Source of the DNA: Natrinema salifodinae
GTDB taxonomy: Archaea > Halobacteriota > Halobacteria > Halobacteriales > Natrialbaceae
Reading direction: 5' to 3'
Length of the DNA stretch: 64,000 nt
Assembly (NCBI RefSeq): GCF_900110455.1
Contig: NZ_FOIS01000004.1
Span: 186,001-250,000 of the forward strand
In this document: piece after piece, positions 8,110-16,914 of the stretch
Numbering within the stretch: position 1 is the stretch's first letter
Layout of the letters: each line of letters begins with the position of its first letter
Notes under the pieces: model-generated
The model's database searches: none
The model's input: only the letters and a program-made list of their open reading frames with translations
What the model was told of the DNA's origin: nothing
Position numbers and translations under genes: made by a program

Positions 8110-8889
8110 GTGCCAGCCGACGAAGACGGCGCGAGCAACGAGGCCGTCGAATCCAGCCAGAGCGACGGCAGCGATCCGGTCGCCAAGGAATCGATCCGCG
8201 AGCGGATCTGGGACGACCTCGAGGAGAGCGGCGCGGCCAGGTTCCCGTTTCCGCCCCACGGCCGCATCCCGAACTTCGCCGGGGCCGACGCGGCCGCCGA
8301 CCGCCTGGCCGACCAGCCAGAGTGGGAGGCGGCGACGGCGATCAAGGCCAACCCCGACGCGCCGCAGTTGCCCGTTCGGCGGGCGGCGTTACGCGAGGGA
8401 AAGACGGTTTACATGGCCGTTCCGCGGCTCCGCGACGAGAAGTGTTTCCTGAAGCTCGACCCCGACGAACTCGACGACTACGACGCGGCGACGACCGTCT
8501 CCGGGTCGTCGAAACACGGCGAGCAAGTCGGCCCGGACCAGGTCGAGTCGGTCGATCTCATCGTCTCCGGCAGCGTCGCCGTCACGGACGACGGCGGGCG
8601 GATCGGAAAGGGTGAGGGCTACAGCGACCTCGAGTACGCCGTGCTCAGAGAGCTCGGCCTGGTCGACGGGTCGACGCCGGTCGCGACGACGGTCCACGAG
8701 CGGCAGGTGATCGGCGGCGACGAACCGGTCGCGATCGGACCCCACGACGTCGCGATGGACCTGGTCGTCACCCCCGAACGCGTACTGCGGCCCGAGGAGA
8801 GCGCGCAGCCCGAGGGGATCGACTGGGAACTGCTCACGGACGAGCGACTCGAGGAGATTCCGGTGTTGAAGCGCTTGCGGGAGAAGTAA
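8110..8889 (+). CDS. 5-formyltetrahydrofolate cyclo-ligase family protein
   Basis: This encodes 259 residues from the GTG at 8110, one base after the moaB stop; an earlier in-frame ATG lies inside moaB. Family features: SIRERIWDDLEESGAARFPF near the N-terminus, the nucleotide-binding loop-like KANPDAPQLPVRRAALREGK, and DLIVSGSVAVTDDGGRIGKGEGYSDLEYAVLRELG, which carries the G-x-G-x-G-Y-x-D motif of the 5-FCL fold. Archaeal members lack part of the folate-enzyme active site, so the substrate may be a different pterin or thiamine-related compound. Co-transcription with moaB is compatible with pterin metabolism. The fold assignment is strong and the reaction uncertain. Confidence 0.8.
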   Translation: MPADEDGASNEAVESSQSDGSDPVAKESIRERIWDDLEESGAARFPFPPHGRIPNFAGADAAADRLADQPEWEAATAIKANPDAPQLPVRRAALREGKTVYMAVPRLRDEKCFLKLDPDELDDYDAATTVSGSSKHGEQVGPDQVESVDLIVSGSVAVTDDGGRIGKGEGYSDLEYAVLRELGLVDGSTPVATTVHERQVIGGDEPVAIGPHDVAMDLVVTPERVLRPEESAQPEGIDWELLTDERLEEIPVLKRLREK

Positions 8890-9437
8890 CTATCGGCTGA
8901 GTACTAGGTACTGGGCGCTGACGGCGAGCACGGCTCGTCGCCGCGGCTGCCGTAGTATGGAACGTGAATGGGTAGGGGTAAGGGGTAGGGGTCCATCCCG
9001 GAACGCGGCGACAGTGCCGCGTTCCGGTGCCAGAATCGCAGGGTGCGTGACGCGAGCCGGGTGGGGCGGGCCCGCGTCAGCGAGGCTCGGTTGGCAATGG
9101 TGGGGGAAGGGTGCTGTGGTGGGGTTGCTGGAAGTCGCGGGAACAGGTGGTGGGTGCCATCGGTGGGATCTGCCCGTCGACCTCCACTTGCTACTATCGG
9201 CTGATGCCACTTGAACGGGTGTGATGGTATACCAGCCTTACGCCGAATTCCGACGAATTCAACACGAATTTATTCCGGGTAAATCGGATGCGAGAAAGTT
9301 CAATTAGGACGTGTGGCTATTAGCTATCACATATAGTAATACAGACGGTCCCGGAACCGGTTTCGATCGATCGGTATCCAATCCGAGTAATCACTCGTCA
9401 AGTCGGCCCGCGGTCGGAAAAGCGATCGCGTCGCGGG
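8890..9437. other. 548-bp gene-free stretch
   Basis: No credible gene is present. The minus-strand frame near 8890-9210 is rich in P, R, S and H and lacks the acidic bias of haloarchaeal proteins. The stretch contains a G-rich run with GGTAGGGGTAAGGGGTAGGGG at about 8970-8990, a strong hairpin (8998-9027), and, to the right, an AT-rich part with three GAATT boxes at 9246-9270. The 3' ends of the 5-FCL-like gene and the small gene downstream of guaAb face each other here. Confidence 0.5.
8998..9027. repeat. Perfect 12-bp hairpin
   Basis: CCGGAACGCGGC and its exact complement GCCGCGTTCCGG flank the six-base loop GACAGT. The stem is far stronger than chance and lies about 110 bp after the stop of the 5-FCL-like gene. 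No T-run follows. It could be a terminator-type structure, a processing site or a protein-binding palindrome. Confidence 0.6.
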
Positions 9438-9776
9438 TTAGTCGACCAGTTCGTCGGCGACGAGGCTCGCGTCCATCAGTTCGGGGTCGATCGCGAGGTC
9501 GAGTTGGCCCTTGACGAACTCGGGGACGGAGTCCCGGGCGTAGATGACGGACCGGACGTCGTCGTTTAGGTCACAGACGATCGGAATCGTCGTCGCCTGG
9601 CCGACGTCGGTCAGCACGTACAGGTCGGCCGCGACGATGCCGGCCTCCTCGAGTTGCGGACGGGAGACGACGCCGTTGACTCGCGCGACGTCGACGCCCT
9701 CGTTCTCGAGCGCCTCGCCGATGCCGTCCTCGTCGGGACCGGCGACGATCGCAGTCGTGGTCGTACTCGTGCTCAT
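9438..9776 (-). CDS. DUF7126-type small protein of the GMP/CTP synthase operon
   Basis: This encodes 112 residues: [20 protein letters not shown], then [34 protein letters not shown] and [20 protein letters not shown]. The layout (beta strand, GPDxDG loop, [10 protein letters not shown]) is Rossmann-like and resembles TrkA-N or receiver folds. Database entries for it are often mislabelled CTP synthetase because it follows pyrG and guaA. It shares no sequence with PyrG. Its ATG overlaps the guaAb TGA as ATGA, so it should be translated with GuaA. Constant linkage suggests a regulatory or sensing role in purine/pyrimidine synthesis, which is an inference. Confidence 0.75.
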   Translation of the reverse strand: MSTSTTTTAIVAGPDEDGIGEALENEGVDVARVNGVVSRPQLEEAGIVAADLYVLTDVGQATTIPIVCDLNDDVRSVIYARDSVPEFVKGQLDLAIDPELMDASLVADELVD

Positions 9777-10690
9777 TCGTATTCGATGGTCGCGGGCGGC
9801 TTGTGGGTCACGTCGTAGACGACGCGAGCGACGTTCTCGTTGGTGCCCGTGATGCGCGACTGGATGCGCTGGAGGGTCTCCCAGTCGATCTCCTGGGCCC
9901 GGGCGGTCATCCCGTCGCGGGACTCGACTGAGCGCACGGAGACGACCCAGCCGTGGACCCGGTTGTCGCCTTTGACGCCCGTGGCCTTGCCGATCACGGC
10001 TGCGAGCGCTTGCCAGGGCTCGTACTCCTCGAGTTCCTCCTCGACGACGTGGTTGGCCTCGCGGGCGACCTCGAGTTTCTCCGCCGTAACCTCGCCGATC
10101 ACCCGCACCGCGAGCCCGGGTCCGGGGAACGGCATCCGCTCGGCGACGATCTCCTCGAGACCGAGGTGCCGGGCGACCTCGCGGACCTCGTCCTTGTAGA
10201 GGTCGCGGACGGGTTCGACGATCCCCTCGAAGTCGACGACATCGGGGAGCCCGCCGACGTTGTGGTGGGACTTGATCCCGCCCTCGCTCTCGATGCGGTC
10301 GGGGTAGATCGTCCCCTGGACGAGGTAGTCGGCGTCCGCGTCCGTCGCTTCGCGCTCGAACTCGCGGATGAACTGCTCGCCGATGATCTCGCGTTTCTCT
10401 TCGGGGTCGGTGACGCCTTCGAGCGCCTCGAGGAAGCGGTCTTTCGCGTCGACGATCCGCAGCGACTCCATGTAGTCGAAGGTCTCGCGGATCTGGTCGG
10501 TCTCGCCCTTGCGCATCAGGCCGGTGTCGACGTAGACCGGGGTGAGCCGGTCGCCGATGGCCTCGTAGGCTAAGGCGGCCGCGACGGAAGAGTCAACACC
10601 GCCCGAGAGGGCGATGACGGCGTTTTCGTCGCCGATCTCCTCGTCGATCTCTGCAATCGCGTCCGGAACGAACGTCTCGGTGTCTACCAT
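9773..10690 (-). CDS. guaAb: GMP synthase, ATP-pyrophosphatase subunit
   Basis: This encodes 305 residues. [20 protein letters not shown] holds the PP-loop (SGGVDSS) that activates XMP with [27 protein letters not shown] and [15 protein letters not shown] are conserved substrate and dimer motifs. As usual in archaea the glutaminase is a separate protein, not seen here. The ATG (10688-10690) overlaps the pyrG stop codon as TAATG and its own stop overlaps the next ATG. It therefore forms a tightly coupled nucleotide-synthesis operon pyrG-guaAb-small protein. Confidence 0.95.
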   Translation of the reverse strand: MVDTETFVPDAIAEIDEEIGDENAVIALSGGVDSSVAAALAYEAIGDRLTPVYVDTGLMRKGETDQIRETFDYMESLRIVDAKDRFLEALEGVTDPEEKREIIGEQFIREFEREATDADADYLVQGTIYPDRIESEGGIKSHHNVGGLPDVVDFEGIVEPVRDLYKDEVREVARHLGLEEIVAERMPFPGPGLAVRVIGEVTAEKLEVAREANHVVEEELEEYEPWQALAAVIGKATGVKGDNRVHGWVVSVRSVESRDGMTARAQEIDWETLQRIQSRITGTNENVARVVYDVTHKPPATIEYE

Positions 10691-12387
10691 TAGTGGGTTA
10701 CCTCTGTTTCCGCGTCGGTGTCGGTGTCCGCGTCCGTCTCGGCGGACTCGCTGTCGGCTCCGATACCAGTCTGCTCGACGACGGACTCGACCAGGCCGAG
10801 GAACGGCGGGCTCGGCTGGCCCGGTCGGGACGTGTACTCGGGGTGGAACTGCGTCCCGAAGAAGAACGGGTGGTTCTCGAGTTCGAGGATCTCCATTCGG
10901 TTGCCCGCGGTGCCGGAGAAGACCAGCGGCTCGTCCTCGAAGTGGTCGAAGTACTCGGGATTGACCTCGTAGCGGTGGCGGTGCCGTTCGGAGCAGGACG
11001 TGTCGCCGTAGAGATCGTAGGCCAGCGTCTCGGGCTCGATGACGGTCGTGTGCTCGCCCAGACGCATCGTGCCGCCCATGTCCTCGACCTCGTACTGCTC
11101 GGGCAGGATGTCGATGACGGGATGGGGCGTCTCCTCGTCCATCTCCGCCGAGTGAGCGCCCTCGAACCCGAGCACGTTCCGGGCGTACTCGACGACGGCC
11201 ATCTGGAAGCCGAGACAGAGTCCGAGGAAGGGGACGTCGTTCTCGCGGGCGTACTGGACCGCGCGGATCTTGCCCTCGGAGCCGCGCATCCCGAAGCCGC
11301 CCGGAACGATGACCCCGTCGACGTCCGCCAGTTCCCCGTCGTGGCCGTCGCTGAGGTCGTCGGCGGCCACCCAGTGGGCGTTGACGTCGACCCCCAACTC
11401 GAAGCCAGCGTGTTTCAGCGACTCGTGGATCGACATGTAGGCGTCCTCCAGGTCGTACTTGCCGACCAGCGCGATGTCGATCTCGCCGTCCTTTTCGGTG
11501 GTGACGATTTCGCGCCACTCGTTGGCGCGCTCGCCCTCCGGCAGCGCCTGGTCGGCCAAGCCGAAGTGCTCTAAGACGTACTGATCGAGACCTTCCTCCT
11601 CGACCATCAACGGGACGTGGTAGACGTCCTCGACGTCGGGGTTGGAGAACACCGCCTCGGTGGGAATGTCACAGAACAGCGCGATCTTCTCCTTGGTCTC
11701 GGGGTCGAGGCGGTCCTCGCAGCGGCCGACGATGATGTCGGGCTGGAGGCCGATCGAGCGGACCTCCTTGACGGAGTGTTGGGTCGGCTTCGTCTTCTGC
11801 TCGCCGTTCTTCGAGTAGGGGACGAGGGTGACGTGAGTGAACAGGACGTTCTCCTCGGGTTCCTCGTGGGCGAACTGCCGCAGGGCCTCGAGGTAGGGCA
11901 TCCCCTCGATGTCGCCGACGGTGCCGCCGACTTCGACGATACAGACGTCGGTCCCCTCGGCGGCCTCGCGGATCCGCCGCTTGATGTCGTCGGTAATGTG
12001 GGGGATGATCTGAACCGTCTTCCCGAGGTAGTCGCCGGCCCGTTCCTTCTCGATGACGTGCTGGTAGGTCTTGCCCGTCGTGATGTTGTGGTCCGAGGTC
12101 ATGTCCACGTCGAGGAACCGCTCGTAGTTCCCCAGGTCGAGGTCGACCTCGCCGCCGTCTTGGAGGACGTAGACCTCCCCGTGCTGGTAGGGATTCATCG
12201 TCCCCGCGTCGACGTTCAGATACGGGTCGATCTTTACCGCGGTGACGTCGAACCCGGCGTTTTTCAGGAGCCGGCCGGTGCTCGCGGCCGTGATCCCCTT
12301 GCCGAGTCCCGACATGACGCCGCCGGTGACGAAGATGAACTTGTTCCCCAGCGAGGGGTCATAATGAGTGTCCGATTCCGTCGGCAT
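10690..12387 (-). CDS. pyrG: CTP synthase
   Basis: This encodes 565 residues, the normal length for the family plus an acidic C-terminal tail of about 30 residues. The synthetase domain opens [20 protein letters not shown] (P-loop-like) and contains [20 protein letters not shown]. The C-terminal class I amidotransferase domain has the nucleophile in [20 protein letters not shown] and the HPE triad end in [11 protein letters not shown]. It converts UTP to CTP with ATP and glutamine. It is the first gene of the operon with guaAb. About 150 bp of non-coding sequence separate its start from the next gene. Confidence 0.97.
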   Translation of the reverse strand: MPTESDTHYDPSLGNKFIFVTGGVMSGLGKGITAASTGRLLKNAGFDVTAVKIDPYLNVDAGTMNPYQHGEVYVLQDGGEVDLDLGNYERFLDVDMTSDHNITTGKTYQHVIEKERAGDYLGKTVQIIPHITDDIKRRIREAAEGTDVCIVEVGGTVGDIEGMPYLEALRQFAHEEPEENVLFTHVTLVPYSKNGEQKTKPTQHSVKEVRSIGLQPDIIVGRCEDRLDPETKEKIALFCDIPTEAVFSNPDVEDVYHVPLMVEEEGLDQYVLEHFGLADQALPEGERANEWREIVTTEKDGEIDIALVGKYDLEDAYMSIHESLKHAGFELGVDVNAHWVAADDLSDGHDGELADVDGVIVPGGFGMRGSEGKIRAVQYARENDVPFLGLCLGFQMAVVEYARNVLGFEGAHSAEMDEETPHPVIDILPEQYEVEDMGGTMRLGEHTTVIEPETLAYDLYGDTSCSERHRHRYEVNPEYFDHFEDEPLVFSGTAGNRMEILELENHPFFFGTQFHPEYTSRPGQPSPPFLGLVESVVEQTGIGADSESAETDADTDTDAETEVTH

Positions 12388-12536
12388 ACCGAGTGTGCGC
12401 GCGACCGATTGAAAACGATTTCGGGACCGTATCGCCTCCGACAGGCGTTGTCATTCGCGGGTGCGGCGCCGCTCGTCGTCGCCGACGGTGGCCGTGCTGT
12501 CCCGTGAACCGCGGCCGGCGGACGGATATATACGGC

Positions 12537-12959
12537 CTAGGGCTCTTCGTCCATCGTCGCCTTCCCCTGGGGCTCGTCCTCCTTGGATACCTTCCCTTCG
12601 GCGTCCTCTTCGACTTCCAGATCCTGGACTTCGACAATCTCGGCCTGCGGGAGATACTCGATGCCGCCGCCCATCCGCAACTGGATCGTCCGCCCGGGGA
12701 GGTCGGGGTCGTCCTCGTCGGTCGGTTCCTTCGGGACTGAGACGGCGGTGACGCCGTCGATCGTGACCGAGCGCCGCTGGATCGGGTCGCCCTCGTGTTC
12801 GACGGTATCCCACGTCTCGGCGTCGAGGTCCTCCATGTCCTCGCCGAAGTAATCCTCCGCGTCCGGGTTGACCGTGTCTTCGGTCTGGGACTCTCCCGTC
12901 GTCCTGTTGTCGTCGAACTGAACTTCCTCGTGTTTGTACTGGCGGAGTTGTACAAGCAT
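12537..12959 (-). CDS. Acidic haloarchaeal protein of unknown function
   Basis: This encodes 140 residues from the ATG at 12957-12959 (MLVQLRQYKHEEVQFDDNRT). In-frame ATGs 21 and 60 bases upstream are possible but add basic, non-conserved residues. The protein is very acidic, with a central SVTIDGVTAVSVPKE and a closing GGIEYLPQAEIVEVQDLEVE that look like a small beta-barrel. No catalytic motif is visible. It is divergent from the membrane protein at 13095 and lies directly upstream of pyrG with a 149-bp gap. Confidence 0.65.
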   Translation of the reverse strand: MLVQLRQYKHEEVQFDDNRTTGESQTEDTVNPDAEDYFGEDMEDLDAETWDTVEHEGDPIQRRSVTIDGVTAVSVPKEPTDEDDPDLPGRTIQLRMGGGIEYLPQAEIVEVQDLEVEEDAEGKVSKEDEPQGKATMDEEP

Positions 12960-13058
12960 ACCCGGAGTCACCACGACCATCGTGTTAATGCTTACACGGG
13001 TAACGAGCGGTTTCCGCATCTCGACGGAGCCGAGTGTTTCCGGAGCAACACCACCCGA

Positions 13059-13070
13059 TTTATTTTATAT
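13059..13070 (+). promoter_or_regulatory. TATA box giving a leaderless GTG gene
   Basis: TTTATTTTATAT is the only strongly AT-rich block in this divergent intergenic region. Its centre is about 29 bp from the GTG at 13095, so transcription should start at or next to the start codon. This supports the choice of that GTG. Confidence 0.6.
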
Positions 13071-13094
13071 CTCGAGAACGAAGTATCGACCATC

Positions 13095-14021
13095 GTGGCA
13101 TCGCACGATCGACGCGTCCCCCTCGACGTCGGCGAAACCGACATCGGCTTCCAGGCCGGTTTCGGGTTCTACCTCGGGCTCGTTGCCACCGGAATCGCGG
13201 CGGCCGCCGGTCTCCTGACCGGGGCGAGTACCGCGACGCTGCTCGGCGTCCTCCCGAGCACGGTGACGATCGTGGCGATCGTCGGCCACGTTCTCGCGAA
13301 GCGGACCCGCGGGCTTCCCGAACGGATCGGCCGCCGGCGCCGGACTCGCCTGGCCTGCTACGTTCCGCCGGCGGCCTTCGCGGCGTTGCTGCTCGTCCCC
13401 GCGGTCACCCCGACCACGGCCACTACCCGGTTCGTCGTCGGGACGCTCGTTCTGGTCGTCCTGACCGGCGTCGCGGCGTTCGGGCTCGAGCGCATGACCC
13501 GCACTCGGTACGTCGCGGCGCTCACCGCCGACGACCCCGCCGCGTCCTGGCCGTATCACCGCCCCGACTTCGGGGCCGGCGGCCGGCTCTTTACGGCGTT
13601 CATGGTCGTCACGATCGCTGCCGGGGTCCTCGTCGCCTGGTCCGGGAACGCGCGGGGCCTGGTCTGGGCGCTCTACGGCCTGTTCATGCTCCTCTCGGCT
13701 CGGTTCGAGTGGGGCCGCTGGGGCGAGTTCGATCCGAGCGACCGGTGGAACCCGCCCGAACTCCGCGCCCACGAGGCCGGCCTGGTCGTCGACCGCCTGG
13801 TCCGGACGACGATCGTTCCCTGGGGCGCGATCGAAGACGTCCGGCTGACCGACGACGAACTCGTCCTCGGACGCCGGCGGTTCGGTTGCCGGTGTCGGTG
13901 GTTCGATATCCGCTGTGATCGGGCGGCGATCGACGATCCCGAGGCGGTTCTCGCGGGGATCGAACGCGTTCGCCGACCTCGACGGCGGGGTGTGAGTGCG
14001 AATCGAGAAGCCGCCGGCTGA
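13095..14021 (+). CDS. Multi-pass membrane protein with a C-terminal PH-like domain
   Basis: This encodes 308 residues from a GTG placed by the TATA box at 13059-13070. Four or five hydrophobic helices are visible, including FGFYLGLVATGIAAAAGLLT, TVTIVAIVGHVLA, LACYVPPAAFAALLLVPAV, FVVGTLVLVVLTGVAAFGL and FTAFMVVTIAAGVLVAW. After the last helix, PPELRAHEAGLVVDRLVRTT and VPWGAIEDVRLTDDELVLGR look like the start of a bacterial PH-like (YdbT/DUF-type) domain. Function is unknown. The frame is supported by GC at third codon positions. Confidence 0.7.
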   Translation: MASHDRRVPLDVGETDIGFQAGFGFYLGLVATGIAAAAGLLTGASTATLLGVLPSTVTIVAIVGHVLAKRTRGLPERIGRRRRTRLACYVPPAAFAALLLVPAVTPTTATTRFVVGTLVLVVLTGVAAFGLERMTRTRYVAALTADDPAASWPYHRPDFGAGGRLFTAFMVVTIAAGVLVAWSGNARGLVWALYGLFMLLSARFEWGRWGEFDPSDRWNPPELRAHEAGLVVDRLVRTTIVPWGAIEDVRLTDDELVLGRRRFGCRCRWFDIRCDRAAIDDPEAVLAGIERVRRPRRRGVSANREAAG

Positions 14022-14081
14022 CGGCGTCGCGCGGCGGCAGAAACTGACGTCCGAGAATCGCGACCGATCGTCGATCGGCGA

Positions 14082-15881
14082 CTACTTGCCCCAGAACGGG
14101 TCCCGGCTGCGCTGCTTGTCGAGGTACATGTTTAGCGCCTCGAGTTCGTCGCCGGGGATCTCGCTGGCCAGTTCCTGCTCGAGGATCTTCGCGTGTTTCT
14201 CGGGGATCTCTGCCCAGAGCTCGTCGTCCTCCTCGATCTGACGGCCGACGGTCGGGCCGTCGATCGCGACCGAGACGCGGTTGCCCGATCGTGCCTCGTC
14301 GATGTCCTCGCCTTGCTCCTGGATACCCTTGACCTGACCGACGCGTTCGGGCTCGTTGCCCTCGAACTTCACGACGTTCGTGTTGTTCCGCAGGGTGCCC
14401 GAGTTGACCTCGACGCCGACGACCGCGGGGTCGTTCTGGCGGAACGTGTGGTCCGGCAGGATACGAAAGCGGGCGGGCCGGGAGATGTTCTCGAGGATAG
14501 TGTCCTGCTGGGCCTGCTCGATCTCCTCGACGTACTCCTCGTACCCCTCAATGAGCTGGTAGATGACCTCGTCGGTGAAGATCGTCACGTCCTCGATCTC
14601 CGCGCGCTGCTCGGCGTCGTCCAAGGTGTCGACGTTGAACCCGAGGATGGCCTTCTGCTTCGGGTCGTCGGCCGTCGAGGCGACCGAGACGTCCCGCGGC
14701 GCGACGTCGCCGACCTCCGCGCGGACGATCGGTACCTCCGCCTCGCCCAAGGCGTCGGCCATCGCCTCGAGGCTGCCCAGCGTGTCGGCCTTGACGACGA
14801 CGCCTTCCTCGGCGGTGTCGACTGCGATATCGGCGAGTTCGGCCTGGACTTCCTCGATGACCTCGTCGAGGTCGCGGTCGCGGACGACCCGGACCGGCGC
14901 GCCGGCCATCGCGTCCGCTAAGTCGGGCGCGGCGATCTTGATCCCGGCCGCCGCGCCGACCTCGTCGACCTTTTCGAACCGGCTCTCCGTCCTGATTTCC
15001 GCGAGCGGACGGGGCTGGAGCAGGGCGCGCACGTCGGTGACGATGGGTTCGTTCTGGCCGCCGACGACGATTTTATCGTCCGCGCGGATCGTCCCGTCGT
15101 AGAGGACCGTGTCGACCGTCGTCCCGAAGCCTTTCTCCTCTTTGACTTCGAGGACGGTCCCGACGCCTGGTCCGGCGACGTCGATCTCCATCTCCTCTTT
15201 CATGTACCGCTGAGAGAGCCCCATCATGACCGTCAGGAGGTCCGGAACCCCCTCGCCGGTCATCGCCGAAACGGGGACGACGCCGATGTTGCGCTGGAAG
15301 TTCTGGACCCGCCAGTAGAGGTCCGCAGAAAAGCCCTCGTCCGAAAGGTTGCCGATGATCTCGTAGAGTTCCTCGTCGAGTCGCTGGCGCACCCGCTCGG
15401 ACTGGGACTCGTAGGTGTCGTTGATCGGCTCGTCCTCGTTGGCGTTCCAGCCCGGCACGGTGTCGATCTTGTTCGCCGCGACGATGAACGGCGTCTGGGA
15501 GCGCTTGAGGATGTCGAGCGCCTCCAGCGTCTGGGGCTGGAACCCGTCGTTGACGTCGACGACGAGGATGGCGATGTCGGCCAGTGCGCCCCCACGGGAT
15601 CGCAGCGTGGTAAAGGAGTGGTGGCCTGGCGTGTCGATGAAGAGGAGTCCGGGGAGGTCGAAGTCCTCGGGATCGACGAGGTCGCCCGCGATCGACGAGA
15701 TGATGTCCAGCGGCACGGCGGTGGCGCCGATGTGCTGGGTGATCGCGCCTGCTTCGCCCTCGATGACCGCGGAGCCGCGGATCTTATCGAGGAGACTTGT
15801 CTTGCCGTGATCGACGTGTCCGAGGACGGCGACGATCGGCGTTCTGAGAGATGTGGGGTCGCGCGTGTCCGTGTCCGACAT
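14082..15881 (-). CDS. infB: Translation initiation factor IF-2 (aIF5B)
   Basis: This encodes 599 residues, the archaeal length without the long bacterial N-terminal extension. G1 is VAVLGHVDHGKTSLLDKI (about residues 17-34), G3 LFIDTPGHHSFTTLRSRG, G4 VAANKIDTVPGWN. The C-terminal half has ILPDHTFRQNDPAVVGVEVN and ends at LEALNMYLDKQRSRDPFWGK, both archaeal. The GTPase promotes subunit joining on the ribosome. The gene is monocistronic here. Its upstream region on the minus strand carries an AT-rich block. Confidence 0.97.
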   Translation of the reverse strand: MSDTDTRDPTSLRTPIVAVLGHVDHGKTSLLDKIRGSAVIEGEAGAITQHIGATAVPLDIISSIAGDLVDPEDFDLPGLLFIDTPGHHSFTTLRSRGGALADIAILVVDVNDGFQPQTLEALDILKRSQTPFIVAANKIDTVPGWNANEDEPINDTYESQSERVRQRLDEELYEIIGNLSDEGFSADLYWRVQNFQRNIGVVPVSAMTGEGVPDLLTVMMGLSQRYMKEEMEIDVAGPGVGTVLEVKEEKGFGTTVDTVLYDGTIRADDKIVVGGQNEPIVTDVRALLQPRPLAEIRTESRFEKVDEVGAAAGIKIAAPDLADAMAGAPVRVVRDRDLDEVIEEVQAELADIAVDTAEEGVVVKADTLGSLEAMADALGEAEVPIVRAEVGDVAPRDVSVASTADDPKQKAILGFNVDTLDDAEQRAEIEDVTIFTDEVIYQLIEGYEEYVEEIEQAQQDTILENISRPARFRILPDHTFRQNDPAVVGVEVNSGTLRNNTNVVKFEGNEPERVGQVKGIQEQGEDIDEARSGNRVSVAIDGPTVGRQIEEDDELWAEIPEKHAKILEQELASEIPGDELEALNMYLDKQRSRDPFWGK

Positions 15882-16131
15882 GATGAACCACCCGAGAAGG
15901 TCTTACCTAAATCGTCCGTAGCGCCGTAGTTAAACCCATCGTCATCGACGTTCCGGCGACCGCGGCGATCGCAGCGGCGGCGCCCGGTCGCGGACGGCCG
16001 CCTGGTGCGTCGGTTCCCGACGCGACCGCCATTATTTAACCGCCACGTATTGTGATCGTATCACTCCCGATCGAGCGCCGCCTCGCCGGTTTTGGGCGGC
16101 TCGTTGACGCACGCGTGCGCGTTCCCCGTGG

Positions 16132-16140
16132 TTTTTAATA
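16132..16140 (+). promoter_or_regulatory. TATA box of the PRC-barrel/nob1 operon
   Basis: TTTTTAATA lies about 26 bp upstream of the ATG at 16164. The spacing predicts a leaderless mRNA for the PRC-barrel gene and, by readthrough, for nob1, which starts five bases after it. Confidence 0.6.
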
Positions 16141-16163
16141 CCGATTAGTAAGTACGGGTATGC

Positions 16164-16409
16164 ATGAGCGATATACTCGCTGAAAACCTCTCGGGGAAGT
16201 CCGTCATGGGGTCGGACGGAACCGAGCTTGGACTGCTCTACAACATTACCATGGATCTCAAATCCGGCAAACTCCACGATCTGGTTATCGAGCCCGACGA
16301 GGAAGTGTCGCGTCGCGCAGTCGACCTCTCCGTCGACGACGCCGGCCGCTTTCTCGTTCCCGTCAACCGCGTTCAAGCGGTGAAAGACTACATCGTCGTC
16401 CAGCGCTAA
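16164..16409 (+). CDS. PRC-barrel domain protein
   Basis: This encodes 81 residues making up one PRC-barrel: LSGKSVMGSDGTELGLLYNI, then MDLKSGKLHDLVIEPDEE, and closing RFLVPVNRVQAVKDYIVVQR. Archaeal single-domain PRC-barrel proteins have been linked to RNA metabolism, ribosome maturation and cell division partners. The tight operon with nob1 (the stop TAA is followed within five bases by the next ATG) favours a ribosome-biogenesis role here. Confidence 0.9.
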   Translation: MSDILAENLSGKSVMGSDGTELGLLYNITMDLKSGKLHDLVIEPDEEVSRRAVDLSVDDAGRFLVPVNRVQAVKDYIVVQR

Positions 16410-16413
16410 CGGT

Positions 16414-16872
16414 ATGTACGTTCTCGACTCTTCGGCTTTTATCCACGACTTCCATACGACCGAACAGACGGCGACCATCCCGCTCGTCCGCGAGGAACTC
16501 GAGGACGAGAGCGCCTATCGCTACGACGCGATGGAAGGCTCCGGGATGCACATCCACATTCCCAACGACGACACCACCGAGAAGGTCCAGCGCGCGGCCC
16601 GGGAATCCGGCGATCTCGAGGTGCTCTCGGAGACCGACGTTCGGCTCATCGCGGCGAGTTTCGAACTCGACGCCGCCCTCGTGACCGACGACTACGCCAT
16701 GCAAAACGTCGCCGAGAAGCTCAACGTCGGCGTCGAAGTGATCGCACGGGAGGGGATCGACGAACAGCGTCACTGGCTGTTCCAGTGTCAGGGCTGTGGC
16801 CGCGAGTTCGACGAAGAGAAGGATCGGTGCCCGATCTGCGGCTCGAATCTGGCCCGGAAGAACCCGTCGTAA
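16414..16872 (+). CDS. nob1: Nob1-type rRNA endonuclease (PIN domain plus zinc ribbon)
   Basis: This encodes 152 residues. The PIN domain starts MYVLDSSAFIHDF (catalytic Asp5), continues SETDVRLIAASFELDAALVT and DDYAMQNVAEKLNV, giving the acidic metal-binding cluster. The C-terminal zinc ribbon is CQGCGREF (about 128-135) and CPICGSNL (about 142-149). Archaeal Nob1 makes the final cut at the 3' end of 16S rRNA. Length and domain order are standard. Cotranscribed with the PRC-barrel gene. Confidence 0.92.
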   Translation: MYVLDSSAFIHDFHTTEQTATIPLVREELEDESAYRYDAMEGSGMHIHIPNDDTTEKVQRAARESGDLEVLSETDVRLIAASFELDAALVTDDYAMQNVAEKLNVGVEVIAREGIDEQRHWLFQCQGCGREFDEEKDRCPICGSNLARKNPS

Positions 16873-16914
16873 CCCGCCCCGCGCCGGCGACGAATCGTCG
16901 ACGCGACTCGATCG

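Noticed and set aside
8890-9210. 106-residue minus-strand reading frame
   Set aside because: It is rich in P, R, S and H and lacks acidity, and the strong hairpin lies inside it. Nothing suggests translation.
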